64,000 bases of DNA from Vibrio litoralis DSM 17657 (GCF_000426765.1 NZ_AUFZ01000017.1:310001-374000); one strand, 5' to 3'. Counted from the stretch's first letter, positions 39,010 to 48,033 are shown. Numbers and translations are program-made. Notes: generated from the sequence alone by a model not told the origin.

Positions 39010-39415
39010 TTAAATCTCCTAATGACATCGTGTTTGATAAGTGTATTAGTATGCGCTAAGCCTAGTGATATAACAATATTTTCTCTACTTACTGAGAGAT
39101 TTAGACAACTGATATTTCAAGTGAAAATCAACTCATTATCATTTTCTTTTGGAACCTATAGCCCTTTTTGTAGTCTAGTTAATACAGTAATAAATGTGGT
39201 TAATACTTGTTATTGTAAAAATGTAGCCACATATTAAAGGTAGAGCCTAGAATGCTAAATCTTTTAAATATACCTACTTTCAATGTGATTCTATAGGCCC
39301 ACAACAGTTCGACCACTCACCTATCTTGTGTCATGTTCAGCAAAGATACATCAATGGTGAGTCGTTGATTTCATTAGTAACAACGATTAGCGACATACGC
39401 TACAAAGGAATAACC
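39010..39415. other. Intergenic region upstream of the DUF1887 gene
   Basis: About 400 bp between divergent hinT and the Card1-like gene. It is AT rich and contains candidate promoter sequence on both strands. No repeat, CRISPR-like array or second gene is visible, so the nuclease is not next to a CRISPR locus. Confidence 0.4.
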
Positions 39416-40579
39416 ATGGCGGTTCATATTGGAATCATAGATCAAGATCCCGTACGTTTGATCACCCCTCTTCTCGATAACCGTTCTGAATGCACTCACA
39501 TGGTATTCATTGGTGATGATGCCCAACGAGACATGTATCAAAGGCTACAGCAAGTGCTTGAGTCTCGAAAAATCAGCTCTGAGTTTTTTGAAATCCCTAG
39601 TGCTGTCAACACTTCCGCGATCAAGACAAAAGTTAAAGAGCTTGCTGAACAACTCATCACTCGTAATGAGCAGATCTACCTCAATGCCAGCTGCGGTTTA
39701 AGGCACCGTTTATTATCGGTTTATGAAGTCATTCGTAGTTATAATTGGCCTATTTTCGTGGTCGAACCTTTTAGTGATAGTCAATGCTGGCTTTATCCAG
39801 ATGATAAGCCTGAGCAACAAGTTCAAGACCATATTCGTATCAGCGACTACCTCACTATTTTTGGCGCGCGTAGTGAATTTCCAACCCATGAAATCCCTGC
39901 CCCTTTAGATGCAAAACTGCATGAATTAGGCAAACGCTGGGCAAGTAATGCATTAGAATTAGGCCCTGGGCTTGCGACATTGAACTACTTAGCAACCACA
40001 TGTCGTAAAGAGCAAAAGCTTGATGTACCGCTAACGGACAAACAGCAAGGCTATAAAGAGCTCGACTTGCTGATTTCAGACCTAGTCGACATTAAATTGG
40101 CCACTTATCAAAATGGCGTTTTAGAGTTTTTCAGTGAAGATGCTCGACGCTTCTCTAACGGTGAGTGGCTTGAAAACTTAGTACACAACACGGTACGAGA
40201 AATTCAAGATGAACTACCTACCATTCAAGACCACTCATTAAACGTACAAGTTTATCGTGAGACCGGTGGTCGTGAAGTGCGTAATGAATTGGATGTGGCT
40301 ACCGTAGTAAACAACAAGCTGCATATCATAGAGTGTAAAACTAAAGGTATGCGCGATGATGGTGATGACACGTTGTATAAACTGGAATCATTACGTGACT
40401 TACTTGGTGGACTACAAGCGCGTGCGATGCTAGTCAGTTTCCGTCCGATGCGCCATAACGATATTTCTCGCGCGGAAGATTTAGGTCTCGCGCTAATTGG
40501 CCCTGAAGAATTAAAAGATCTTAAAACTTACTTAACCACTTGGTTTAATGAAGCCGGTGGGCAAATAGAAAAGTTATAA
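39416..40579 (+). CDS. Card1-like DUF1887 protein: CARF domain plus PD-(D/E)xK nuclease
   Basis: 387-residue stand-alone protein matching the DUF1887 family (V. cholerae VC1899; Card1/Can2 in CRISPR systems). Order: N-terminal Rossmann-like CARF domain (about residues 1-145, beginning HIGIIDQDPVRLITPLLDN), a linker/winged-helix-like region (about 150-265), and a C-terminal restriction-type nuclease with NELDVATVV and IIECKTKG (the D...ExK active site near residues 308-325). Card1 is activated by cyclic tetra-adenylate and cuts ssDNA/RNA. In the CARF domain the usual Nx(T)GGTK ligand motif is replaced by NASCGLRHR, so cyclic-adenylate binding is not assured. The ATG at 39416 with AAGGAA is preferred over an in-frame start 90 bases upstream. 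No cas gene or array is near; role unknown. Confidence 0.88.
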   Translation: MAVHIGIIDQDPVRLITPLLDNRSECTHMVFIGDDAQRDMYQRLQQVLESRKISSEFFEIPSAVNTSAIKTKVKELAEQLITRNEQIYLNASCGLRHRLLSVYEVIRSYNWPIFVVEPFSDSQCWLYPDDKPEQQVQDHIRISDYLTIFGARSEFPTHEIPAPLDAKLHELGKRWASNALELGPGLATLNYLATTCRKEQKLDVPLTDKQQGYKELDLLISDLVDIKLATYQNGVLEFFSEDARRFSNGEWLENLVHNTVREIQDELPTIQDHSLNVQVYRETGGREVRNELDVATVVNNKLHIIECKTKGMRDDGDDTLYKLESLRDLLGGLQARAMLVSFRPMRHNDISRAEDLGLALIGPEELKDLKTYLTTWFNEAGGQIEKL

Positions 40580-40611
40580 CGAAGCCTATATCCAAGTAAC
40601 TTTTAAACAAT

Positions 40612-40661
40612 AAAAAGCCCAGATAGACTCATATGACACTTGTCTATCTGGGCTGGTTTTT
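40612..40661. terminator. Bidirectional terminator between DUF1887 gene and udp
   Basis: AAAAAGCCCAGATAGAC pairs with GTCTATCTGGGCTGGTTTTT. Long stem with A- and T-runs on both flanks, between convergent genes. Confidence 0.9.
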
Positions 40662-40680
40662 CTGCTCAAATCAGAACGAT

Positions 40681-41451
40681 TTAAAGCATTTTTCTCGCCG
40701 CTTCCACGACCACTTTAATCGAGTTAATTTCCGCTTGCTTTAGCTTCTCATGATCTGGGATTTCATCTTGGCTACGGTTTACAATCACACCCGCAACACA
40801 ACCCGCTTTCAGACCTGAGCTTGCGCACATGGTTAGCAAAGTGGCCGATTCCATTTCAAAGTTTAATACCCCCATTTCCTGCCACTCTTTCATTGAGCCT
40901 TGGAAACGAGAAACCACACGACCGGTGAACGTATCGTAACGCTCTTGGCCTGGGTAGAAAGTATCACTTGATGCCGTCACGCCAGTATGAACTGTACAGC
41001 CTGAATCAATCGCGGCTTGTTTCATGGCAGTTGCTACATCAAAATCAGCAACAGCTGGGAATTCCATCGGTGCGAAATGCAAGCTAGCGCCATCGAGACG
41101 AACTGAACCTGTCGTGACAATCATGTCACCAACGTTAAGGTGCGGCTGAATTGCGCCAGTAGTACCAACACGTAAGAAAGTACGAACGCCTAGTTGAGCT
41201 AGCTCTTCCACAGCAATCGAGGTTGAAGGGCCACCAATACCGGTAGAACACACCACCACAGACTTACCATCTAGCTTGGCGCGAAACACAGTATATTCAC
41301 GGTGGCTGGCTAAGAACTCAGGCTCATCCATTAAATTAGCAATTTTTTCAACGCGAGCAGGATCGCCCGGAATAATTGCTAATGTTGCGCCATTAAGGTC
41401 TTGCTTATTTACACCTAGGTGAAAAACATTTTGAGTATCTGCTGGTGCCAC
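40681..41451 (-). CDS. udp: Uridine phosphorylase
   Basis: Cytoplasmic hexameric enzyme splitting uridine to uracil and ribose-1-phosphate in pyrimidine salvage. Signatures: [47 protein letters not shown] (family signature), and the C-terminal [14 protein letters not shown]. Length 256 is close to E. coli Udp (253). A near-consensus CRP site lies 120 bp upstream, in keeping with the catabolic control known for this gene in E. coli (CRP with CytR). Confidence 0.96.
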   Translation of the reverse strand: MAPADTQNVFHLGVNKQDLNGATLAIIPGDPARVEKIANLMDEPEFLASHREYTVFRAKLDGKSVVVCSTGIGGPSTSIAVEELAQLGVRTFLRVGTTGAIQPHLNVGDMIVTTGSVRLDGASLHFAPMEFPAVADFDVATAMKQAAIDSGCTVHTGVTASSDTFYPGQERYDTFTGRVVSRFQGSMKEWQEMGVLNFEMESATLLTMCASSGLKAGCVAGVIVNRSQDEIPDHEKLKQAEINSIKVVVEAARKML

Positions 41452-41570
41452 GATGTGCTCCTTACTTTTACTAGAAAGTGAATAACAGGGAGATGAACAA
41501 CCGAAAAAGAATCGTCATTCTTCTCTAAAAAACCATTGGCGCTACTCTAATCGAGAACACCTCACAAATA

Positions 41571-41586
41571 AGTGACATCAATCACA
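41571..41586. promoter_or_regulatory. CRP-like operator upstream of udp
   Basis: AGTGACATCAATCACA matches the CRP consensus TGTGA-N6-TCACA at nine of ten positions. A weaker half-site (TGTGAGG on the minus strand, at about 41557-41566) lies nearby and could be a second site, as in tandem CRP/CytR promoters of nucleoside genes. Confidence 0.6.
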
Positions 41587-41659
41587 CCTATAATGAAACA
41601 TAACTCAGATTAATCATAGGAAAACGGTTTGCATCACACAATATCAAGAAATTGCCATG

Positions 41660-41690
41660 AAAAAAGGTCGCATCTTACATACGACCTTGT
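41660..41690 (-). terminator. Terminator of the CBS-domain gene
   Basis: On the minus strand AAGGTCG and CGACCTT form a stem followed by TTTTTT, 33 bp beyond the CBS gene stop. Confidence 0.8.
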
Positions 41691-41722
41691 TGAACTTTCT
41701 GTCATCGAGACTATCTCGAAAA

Positions 41723-42139
41723 TCAGACTGGATGCTTAAAGCAATTATCTAAGTTATCACTCACCGCTTTTAGTACCTCACGACGAGAAATAATACCCAC
41801 CAGTTTTTTGTTTTCCACCACTGGATACACTTTTGGCTTGCCTTCTTGCATCATATTAGCCAATTCAATCACTGACATTTCAGGGCTAATAGTCAAAGGT
41901 TCGGTCCGCATACAATCGCCAACCACATGAGTATCTTGGCAGTGGTAACTGACTTGAACTAATCGGTTAAGTAAGTCTTGCTCAGAAAGAAAGCCCACCA
42001 CTTCATTTCTATCATTAACCACAGGGCCGCCGATATTAATCGCGTTCAATACTTTATCCAATGCAGTAGACAACGACATATCGACAGTAAACGTTACCGC
42101 TCTAGGGCGCATGTAATCTCGAACTTTCAATGATGGCAT
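41723..42139 (-). CDS. CBS-domain pair protein
   Basis: 138-residue protein consisting almost entirely of two CBS motifs: the first with DYMRPRAVTFTVDMSLSTALDKVL and GGPVVNDRNEVVGFLSEQDLL, the second with CMRTEPLTISPEMSVIELANMM and VYPVVENKKLVGIISRREVL. Such stand-alone pairs bind adenosine nucleotides and act as regulators, but no partner is apparent. Own promoter and terminator, so monocistronic. Confidence 0.9.
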   Translation of the reverse strand: MPSLKVRDYMRPRAVTFTVDMSLSTALDKVLNAINIGGPVVNDRNEVVGFLSEQDLLNRLVQVSYHCQDTHVVGDCMRTEPLTISPEMSVIELANMMQEGKPKVYPVVENKKLVGIISRREVLKAVSDNLDNCFKHPV

Positions 42140-42246
42140 AAAGTACTCCTTGAGATTGTTATCATTATAATACTGAGTCTATATCTTTATATTGTCGCCT
42201 AATTTCTTGATTTTACTAAATGGATTTGAGCAATTTTATTAATAGA

Positions 42247-42289
42247 TTATGCCAATGGGTGATCCGGCTCTCGGATTCCATTGGCATAA
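42247..42289. other. Strong inverted repeat downstream of the nitrilase fusion gene
   Basis: TTATGCCAATGG and CCATTGGCATAA flank ATCCG...CGGAT, a long two-part stem 12 bp beyond the gene stop on the minus strand. No T-run follows, so it may be an mRNA-stabilising hairpin or a rho-assisted terminator. Confidence 0.5.
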
Positions 42290-42300
42290 AGTCGATTAAT

Positions 42301-43845
42301 TTACTTTTTTCTTGTCTCATTGACCGGAGAGAATTGATAAAGCTCAGGGCGGCGATGTTTCAAGTTAGTTACCGAACCTTCACTATGCAAAAGTTTCAAT
42401 TTCGATAAATCGACATCGGCATAGATCATCATCTCGGTATTCGGATCGGCTTCTGCAATGATTGCGTCATGTGGGAAATAGACGTCCGATGGTGAAAATA
42501 CCGCCGACTGGGCATATTGAATGTCCACATTATCCACGCGAGGTAAGTTACCGACGCTACCACTGATCGCGACATAACATTCGTTTTCAATCGCTCGTGC
42601 CTGAGCGCAAATACGCACTCGCAAATAACCATTTTTAGTATCCGTCCAGAATGGAACAAACAGAATTTGTACACCTTGCTCGGCGAGCATACGACCTAGT
42701 TCTGGGAATTCCACATCGTAACAAATCAAAATACCCACTTTACCGGCATCCGTTTCAATCACTTTAACTTTATCGCCACCTTCAATAACCCAGTCCCATT
42801 CTTCATGTGGGGTAATGTGTATTTTATACTGCTCTTCTATGCTCCCGTCACGGTGTAACATGTATGCAACGTTGTACATCTTTCCATCTTGCTGAATCGG
42901 CAAGCTACCAGAAATGATATTGATGTTATACGTCACGGCTAGGTGAGAAAAACGCTGAATAATTTCATCCGAGTACTCACTCAAATAACGCATCGCTTCG
43001 ACAGACCGTAGATCGGGAGCAAGTCCCATTAGCGGTGCACTGAAAAATTCTGGGAATAACGCAAAGTCAGACTGGTAATTTGCAAGAGAAGTAATAAAAA
43101 ATTCCGCTTGATTGACAAGGTCATCTAGAGACATCACATGACGCATTTGCCACTGCACTACCCCAATACGGACGATGCTTTTTTCAGTTTCGTGTATCGA
43201 GGTGACTTCTTCTTCATAAAAGATATTATCCCACTCAAGTAACGTGCCGTAGCCCTGTGATTTATCATCTTCGGGTAAATAACCACGCATTAAACGCTTA
43301 ATATCAAAATCATTGGAAAGCTGGAAAGATAAGATTGGATCGTGAATTTCTTGCCGCTTGACCTTATCGATGTATTCACTGACCCTCATTTGATCGGAAT
43401 ATTGCTTAAACCCTGGAATGCGGCCGCCAGTCAAAATCGCTTTTAAATTATTCGCGCGACACATCTCTTTACGCGCTTCATATAAACGACGCCCTAAGCG
43501 TAAGCCTCGATAATCAGGATGCACAAATACATCTAACCCGTATATCGCATCCCCTTTAGGGTTATGCTGAACAACATCATTAGCATTAACCAAGTCGCTG
43601 TTCTTATGCGGTAAACTAAAGCGGCTATAATCCACCTTCATTGTCAATGCCGCGCCAATCATTTTTCCACTATCTTCAATACAGATTTGCCCATCAGGAA
43701 ATTGGGTGACCAAATCCATAATGGTCGACTCTGGCCAAGCTCCACCCACATCTGGGAAGACTAGATCCATTAAAGCGGCCAGTTCTTGGTAATCGTCTGG
43801 AGTCAGTGTTCGTAAATTTAACAGCGGTGTATTATTTTCATCCAT
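42301..43845 (-). CDS. Fused GNAT acetyltransferase and carbon-nitrogen hydrolase
   Basis: 514-residue bifunctional protein. Residues about 1-215 are a GNAT domain (LRTLTPDDYQELAALMDLVFP; acetyl-CoA region DVFVHPDYRGLRLGRRLYEARKEMC), and about 225-505 a nitrilase-superfamily domain with the catalytic triad E (FALFPEFFSAPL), K (EEQYKIHITPHEEWD) and C (GKVGILICYDVEFPELGR). This fusion type is known in proteobacteria but the amide substrate is not established. Both active sites look intact. Stands alone between the CBS protein and the SetA exporter. Confidence 0.9.
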   Translation of the reverse strand: MDENNTPLLNLRTLTPDDYQELAALMDLVFPDVGGAWPESTIMDLVTQFPDGQICIEDSGKMIGAALTMKVDYSRFSLPHKNSDLVNANDVVQHNPKGDAIYGLDVFVHPDYRGLRLGRRLYEARKEMCRANNLKAILTGGRIPGFKQYSDQMRVSEYIDKVKRQEIHDPILSFQLSNDFDIKRLMRGYLPEDDKSQGYGTLLEWDNIFYEEEVTSIHETEKSIVRIGVVQWQMRHVMSLDDLVNQAEFFITSLANYQSDFALFPEFFSAPLMGLAPDLRSVEAMRYLSEYSDEIIQRFSHLAVTYNINIISGSLPIQQDGKMYNVAYMLHRDGSIEEQYKIHITPHEEWDWVIEGGDKVKVIETDAGKVGILICYDVEFPELGRMLAEQGVQILFVPFWTDTKNGYLRVRICAQARAIENECYVAISGSVGNLPRVDNVDIQYAQSAVFSPSDVYFPHDAIIAEADPNTEMMIYADVDLSKLKLLHSEGSVTNLKHRRPELYQFSPVNETRKK

Positions 43846-44044
43846 AAATTCTTAGCTCCAATCAAATTCTTAGTTTCATTATGCGACTTCCATAGATAAA
43901 TTCTAGTCGTGTTATTCACATTCTTTGCCAAATGCATACCCAGCAGTGTTAATTTTCAACAATATTGTAACTAGTGGTTATTATTCAATCATCGCTTTGC
44001 TATCATGCACTTATCTAATTTCCCATGCCTCCTTTTAGAATCTT

Positions 44045-45232
44045 ATGAAAAAAATGCTCTATTCCCTTTTCCCAGGGAATCAACCAGATCAAACTTCAGT
44101 ATCTTTGCTGTTTACCTGCTTTTTTGTCGGTATTGCGGGTGCATTTACCATGCCTACCATGAGTTTGTTTATCTCCGAAGAAGTCGGCGCTCGCCCTTTT
44201 CTCATTGGGGTGTTTTTCATGGTAATGACGATTTCAGGGGTATTGGTAAGCCAGGTGATTGGTTGGTGGTCCGATCAAGGAGTAGATCGTAAAAAACTCA
44301 TTCTGATCTGTAATATAATGGGGGCGATAGGGTTTATCGTCTTTGCCTTTAACCGTAACTACTGGGTTTTACTCGCTACATCAGCCATTTTTGTCAGCAC
44401 GACATCCGCTTCTATTCCGCAAGTATTTGCGCTTGCCAGAGAAATCTTAGACCGAAGAACCCACACCTCTGAAACCTTTAGTTCACTACTCAGGGCGCAA
44501 ATATCTCTTGGTTGGGTAATTGGGCCGCCGATTGCGTTTTTCATTGCAACGGGCATCGGCTTTACCCAATTGTTTTTACTCGCGGCCAGCATGTTTATCA
44601 TTTTATGTTTAGTTGCACACTTTGCTTTGCCACAAATTGAACCGACCCCGAAACATAACCAATTTGATCCTAATGACTCGATTTGGCGTGATAAAAACAT
44701 TCTGCTACTCGCTCTGTCATTCGTGTTTATGTACTGTGCCAACAACATGTACATCATTAGCATGCCGTTATATATCACTCATGAGATGGATTTAGATTCA
44801 TCAGCGGCCGGTATTATGATGGGCACCGCTGCCTTTATTGAAATACCAATCATGTTGTTATCCGGTCGTTATGCACTACGTTTTGGTAAGAAAAACATCA
44901 TTTCCGCGGCGGTGCTTGCCGGTAGCCTGTTTTATATCGGGATCATTTTAAACACTAGTTTCATCGGATTTGTGTTATTGCAATTTCTTAACGGGATTTT
45001 TATTGGCGTTACCGCGGCGCTCGGCATTTCCTATTTCCAAGATTTAAAGCCGAAAAAAATGGGGCAAATCACCACACTTTATTCCAATGCGATTAAAACG
45101 GGAGGTGTATTAGGGGGTGTTTTTGCCGGCACTATTGCTGATATTTACAGCTTTCAAATGGTATTTTGGGCATCTTTAGTGCTTAGTTTGCTCTCTTTCT
45201 TGACCATCTTAAAAGTGAAAGATAACAACTAG
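44045..45232 (+). CDS. SetA/SetB family sugar efflux transporter
   Basis: 395-residue MFS exporter with 12 predicted membrane segments. The N-terminus FTCFFVGIAGAFTMPTMSLFISEEVGARPFLIGVFF and the cytoplasmic loop WWSDQGVDRKKLIL are characteristic of the SetA family (GxxSDxxxxRK motif), which exports lactose, glucose analogues or IPTG in E. coli. Native substrate unknown. It ends in a strong terminator and has no partner gene, so it is likely expressed alone. Divergent from the nitrilase fusion gene with about 200 bp in between. Confidence 0.88.
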   Translation: MKKMLYSLFPGNQPDQTSVSLLFTCFFVGIAGAFTMPTMSLFISEEVGARPFLIGVFFMVMTISGVLVSQVIGWWSDQGVDRKKLILICNIMGAIGFIVFAFNRNYWVLLATSAIFVSTTSASIPQVFALAREILDRRTHTSETFSSLLRAQISLGWVIGPPIAFFIATGIGFTQLFLLAASMFIILCLVAHFALPQIEPTPKHNQFDPNDSIWRDKNILLLALSFVFMYCANNMYIISMPLYITHEMDLDSSAAGIMMGTAAFIEIPIMLLSGRYALRFGKKNIISAAVLAGSLFYIGIILNTSFIGFVLLQFLNGIFIGVTAALGISYFQDLKPKKMGQITTLYSNAIKTGGVLGGVFAGTIADIYSFQMVFWASLVLSLLSFLTILKVKDNN

Positions 45233-45250
45233 CAGCCCAAATAGCGCAAC

Positions 45251-45286
45251 AAAAAAGCCCAGTACATAAGTGAACTGGGCTTTTTA
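45251..45286. terminator. Terminator after the SetA-type gene
   Basis: AAAAAAGCCCAGT and ACTGGGCTTTTT with a ten-base loop, 18 bp after the stop codon; symmetrical, so it may also end the pseudogene on the other strand. Confidence 0.88.
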
Positions 45287-45309
45287 TATTAGAGATATTA
45301 CGTTAGCTT

Positions 45310-45570
45310 TTACGCTATGGTTGCAAGGTTAACTTCAACTCTTAATTGAAGTTGGTTAATTCCCGATAAATACAGCTTAGGGCTCACGCCAATACGCTGG
45401 TGAACTTTACCGATTCGTAAACGCTTTTCGACATAAGCTAACTCGTAATCCCCTTCGAACAATTCACGTACGTATACCTGCATGCTCTTGTGAAGGTTAT
45501 TTAGAGTTTCTCTATCACCAATAATTAGTGAAATCTCAGGAATCGCGGTTTGCAGTATGTAAAACTGTGT
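45310..45570 (-). pseudogene. Remnant of a globin-coupled sensor (protoglobin domain)
   Basis: An open stretch of 86 codons without a start translates to FYILQTAIPEISLIIGDRET, then HKSMQVYVRELFEGDYELAYV and RLRIGKVHQRIGVSPKLYL, ending LNQLQLRVEVNLATIA-like. The pattern YvreLFeGdYe-aYvekRLRIGkvHqRIGVsPkLYL is the central-to-late part of the protoglobin domain found in globin-coupled diguanylate cyclases. The proximal histidine HQRIG is visible. A stop codon (TGA) lies directly upstream in frame, the N-terminal globin part is gone and the GGDEF output domain is absent, so this is a decayed fragment. The 465 bp gap holds only this and the terminator. Confidence 0.65.
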
Positions 45571-45698
45571 TCATGGGTTAACTCAATAAAAATTTTCTAC
45601 ATTTTATCAGTTCCCTTTCTAAACATACTTTTTATATGGTTTATCTTCGGGAAATATTTAGTTACATTGATATAGATTAAGTTTTTAAGGAACATTTT

Positions 45699-46532
45699 AT
45701 GAAAAAGGCACTGGTCGTCGAAGGTGGCGCGATGCGTGGTATTTTTTCCGCGGGAGTTTTGGATCAATTCATTGATGATAGCTATAATTCATTTGACTTT
45801 TGCATCGGTGTTTCTGCCGGCTCTACCAGCTTAGCATCGTGGTTATCTCAGCAAAAACGTCGAACCTACAATGTGATTACCGACTACTCTTGTCGCCCAG
45901 AGTTTATTAATTTCAAACGTTTTGTCCGCGGCGGGCACTGGTTAGATCTTGATTGGCTATGGGACATTACCATTGATGAAATTCCCATTGATACAGACGT
46001 ATTACACCAGCAACCTACCCCGCTGTATGTCGTTACAACCGATATTAATACTGGTCAAGCGCATTATATTCAATCAACGCCAGACAATGTTGTCGAGCTA
46101 TTAAAAGCTTCTTGTTCAGTACCACTGGCGTACCGTGACTACCCTGTGATTAATGGTATGCCAATGACCGATGGCGGGGTCGCCGATTCCATTCCGGTTG
46201 AACAAGCGTACAAAATGGGCGCCAAAGACATTACAGTGATTTTATCTCGACCACTTGGCTACCTGAAAAAACCTTCCAAAATGCCGTGGTTAACCCGTAA
46301 GTTTTTAGCTCAAAATCCAAAACTTGCAGAGGCAGCATTAAAACGCGCCGAAAACTACAATAAAAGCATCGAATTTATTCAATCTCCACCAAAAGATTGC
46401 ACCATCCATGTGATTGCGCCGCCAGGTAATTTCCCAGTTGGACGCTTAACTAAAAATAGAGCAAGGCTGGATATTGGTTATCAAATGGGAATTCAAGCCG
46501 CAAAAACAACCATGGACAATTGTAGTGGCTAA
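45699..46532 (+). CDS. Patatin-like phospholipase family protein (YjjU-like)
   Basis: 277-residue patatin-fold hydrolase. The oxyanion loop VEGGAMRGIFSAGVLD is near residue 7, the nucleophile motif GVSAGS (GxSxG) near residue 38, and the catalytic aspartate DGGVADSIPV near residue 160. E. coli YjjU is the closest type I recall; substrate is unknown, probably a lipid ester. The ATG has AAGGAA upstream. The following EamA transporter gene starts 56 bp later on the same strand. Confidence 0.88.
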   Translation: MKKALVVEGGAMRGIFSAGVLDQFIDDSYNSFDFCIGVSAGSTSLASWLSQQKRRTYNVITDYSCRPEFINFKRFVRGGHWLDLDWLWDITIDEIPIDTDVLHQQPTPLYVVTTDINTGQAHYIQSTPDNVVELLKASCSVPLAYRDYPVINGMPMTDGGVADSIPVEQAYKMGAKDITVILSRPLGYLKKPSKMPWLTRKFLAQNPKLAEAALKRAENYNKSIEFIQSPPKDCTIHVIAPPGNFPVGRLTKNRARLDIGYQMGIQAAKTTMDNCSG

Positions 46533-46588
46533 TTGATTATCAAAAAAACGTTAGCTCTTTACTTTTTCTTCATTATTCAAGGATGATT

Positions 46589-47485
46589 ATGACCCCTCGC
46601 AGCTTATGTCTTATCTTGTTAGTCGTACTTGTCTGGGGGATTAACTTTGTCATAATTAGTATAGGTGTTAAAGAAATTCCACCCTTTTTTATGGCGGGTT
46701 TACGCTTTGTTTTTGTCGCCTTTCCACTGGTCTTTTTTCTGCCAAAACCCGCTATTCCTTATCGATGGTTAATCTCTTATGGACTAACCATTAGTTTTGG
46801 GCAATTTGCTTGCTTATTTTATGCGTTATACATAGGCATGCCTTCAGGCCAAGCCTCATTAGTCTTACAGTCTCAAGTCTTTGTAACAGCCTTGCTTGGT
46901 GTGGTGCTCTATCAAGATAAATTAACTCGCTTGCAAGGTTTTGGCGGCTTACTGGCTCTCACTGGCATTGGTTTACTACTTTACGGCGTATTGAGCACCG
47001 ACATTTCGATTCTAGGTTATCTATTTACCTTTGCTGCGGCTTGTTCATGGGGTGTTGGCAATTTATGCAATCGCACGATTTCAGCTCGTTATCAAGGCAC
47101 TAGCATGATGCAACTTGTCGTGTGGGGCGCCCTCGTTCCAATCATTCCATTCTTCTCAATAAGCTATTTATTGGAGGACCACCAGCAAATTATTTACGCA
47201 GTGTCTCATCCAACGTTAGTTTCGGTATTGTCACTGGCTTATTTAATTTTAGCCGCATCTTTATTTGGCTATACCGTGTGGGGAATGCTTATTTCTAAAC
47301 ACGGAACGGCCAATGTGGTTCCCTTTGCGCTATTAGTCCCGGTGGTCGGCCTTCTATCTGGGTGGGTTTTCTTAGGTGAGACGTTAAATGTCACCCAAGC
47401 ATTAGGTTGCGCAGTCGTTATTATGGGCTTGTGTATTTATTCATTTCACCAGAAATTACGTATGGCACTGATTCGCTCTCGCTAA
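46589..47485 (+). CDS. EamA/DMT family transporter
   Basis: 298-residue inner-membrane protein with ten hydrophobic segments in two EamA repeats; first repeat near TPRSLCLILLVVLVWGINFVIISIG, second near LGYLFTFAAACSWGVGNLCNRTIS. The family exports metabolites such as amino acids (E. coli EamA exports cysteine derivatives); substrate unknown. The ATG at 46589 with AAGGA seven bases before it is preferred over the ATG at 46583. Located directly after the patatin gene. Confidence 0.88.
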   Translation: MTPRSLCLILLVVLVWGINFVIISIGVKEIPPFFMAGLRFVFVAFPLVFFLPKPAIPYRWLISYGLTISFGQFACLFYALYIGMPSGQASLVLQSQVFVTALLGVVLYQDKLTRLQGFGGLLALTGIGLLLYGVLSTDISILGYLFTFAAACSWGVGNLCNRTISARYQGTSMMQLVVWGALVPIIPFFSISYLLEDHQQIIYAVSHPTLVSVLSLAYLILAASLFGYTVWGMLISKHGTANVVPFALLVPVVGLLSGWVFLGETLNVTQALGCAVVIMGLCIYSFHQKLRMALIRSR

Positions 47486-47601
47486 ACTACCGTGAAACCA
47501 TAAATTAAGCCTGTTATTTCACGCTTTTAGTACAACAAGATTGCATAAATAAAAGCGTGATCTTATCTTAAACACATGTTTGACTTTTAAGGATAAGATC
47601 A

Positions 47602-48033
47602 ATGAATCACTTACTTGACGGCTTTCCAGTGGTAACTGAAATTCCTGTAGCTTGGGGCGAAATGGATGCTCTACAACACGTTAATAATGTGACGTATTTT
47701 CGCTATTTTGAAACCGCGCGAATTGATTACTTCAAGCACATCGATTTAATGGAAAATATTGCCATTACTCAAGTCGGCCCAGTCGTGGCAGAAACCAGTT
47801 GCCGCTATAAAATGCCGGTCACTTTTCCTGATACTTTATTAGTGGGGACAAAGATCACAGACTTGCAAGATGACCGTTTCACCATGAAATATCAGGTAGT
47901 GAGTAAGAAGCTCAATAAAATTACTACCCTAGGCAGCGCCACCGTAGTGATGTTTGATTTTAAAACCAATCAAAAAGCCAATTTAACCCCAGAAATTTTA
48001 GCGACTATTCAACAACTAGAAAATCTGCGTTAA
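47602..48033 (+). CDS. Acyl-CoA thioesterase, hot-dog fold (YbgC/4-HBA-CoA type)
   Basis: 143-residue hot-dog thioesterase. The catalytic aspartate is in WGEMDALQHVNNVTYFRYFETARIDYF, the signature of 4-hydroxybenzoyl-CoA thioesterase-type enzymes. Likely hydrolyses acyl-CoA; physiological substrate unknown. It stands alone with its own AAGGAT ribosome site, 116 bp after the transporter gene. Confidence 0.88.
   Translation: MNHLLDGFPVVTEIPVAWGEMDALQHVNNVTYFRYFETARIDYFKHIDLMENIAITQVGPVVAETSCRYKMPVTFPDTLLVGTKITDLQDDRFTMKYQVVSKKLNKITTLGSATVVMFDFKTNQKANLTPEILATIQQLENLR

Noticed and set aside
39010..39415. Search for CRISPR array or cas genes near the Card1-like gene
   Set aside because: No regularly spaced direct repeats or cas-like frames in either flank.
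40582..40602. Short TATATCCAAGTAACTT block after the DUF1887 gene
   Set aside because: Resembles one edge of the 267 bp MITE family, but only one end of about 15 bp is present; too short to call an element.
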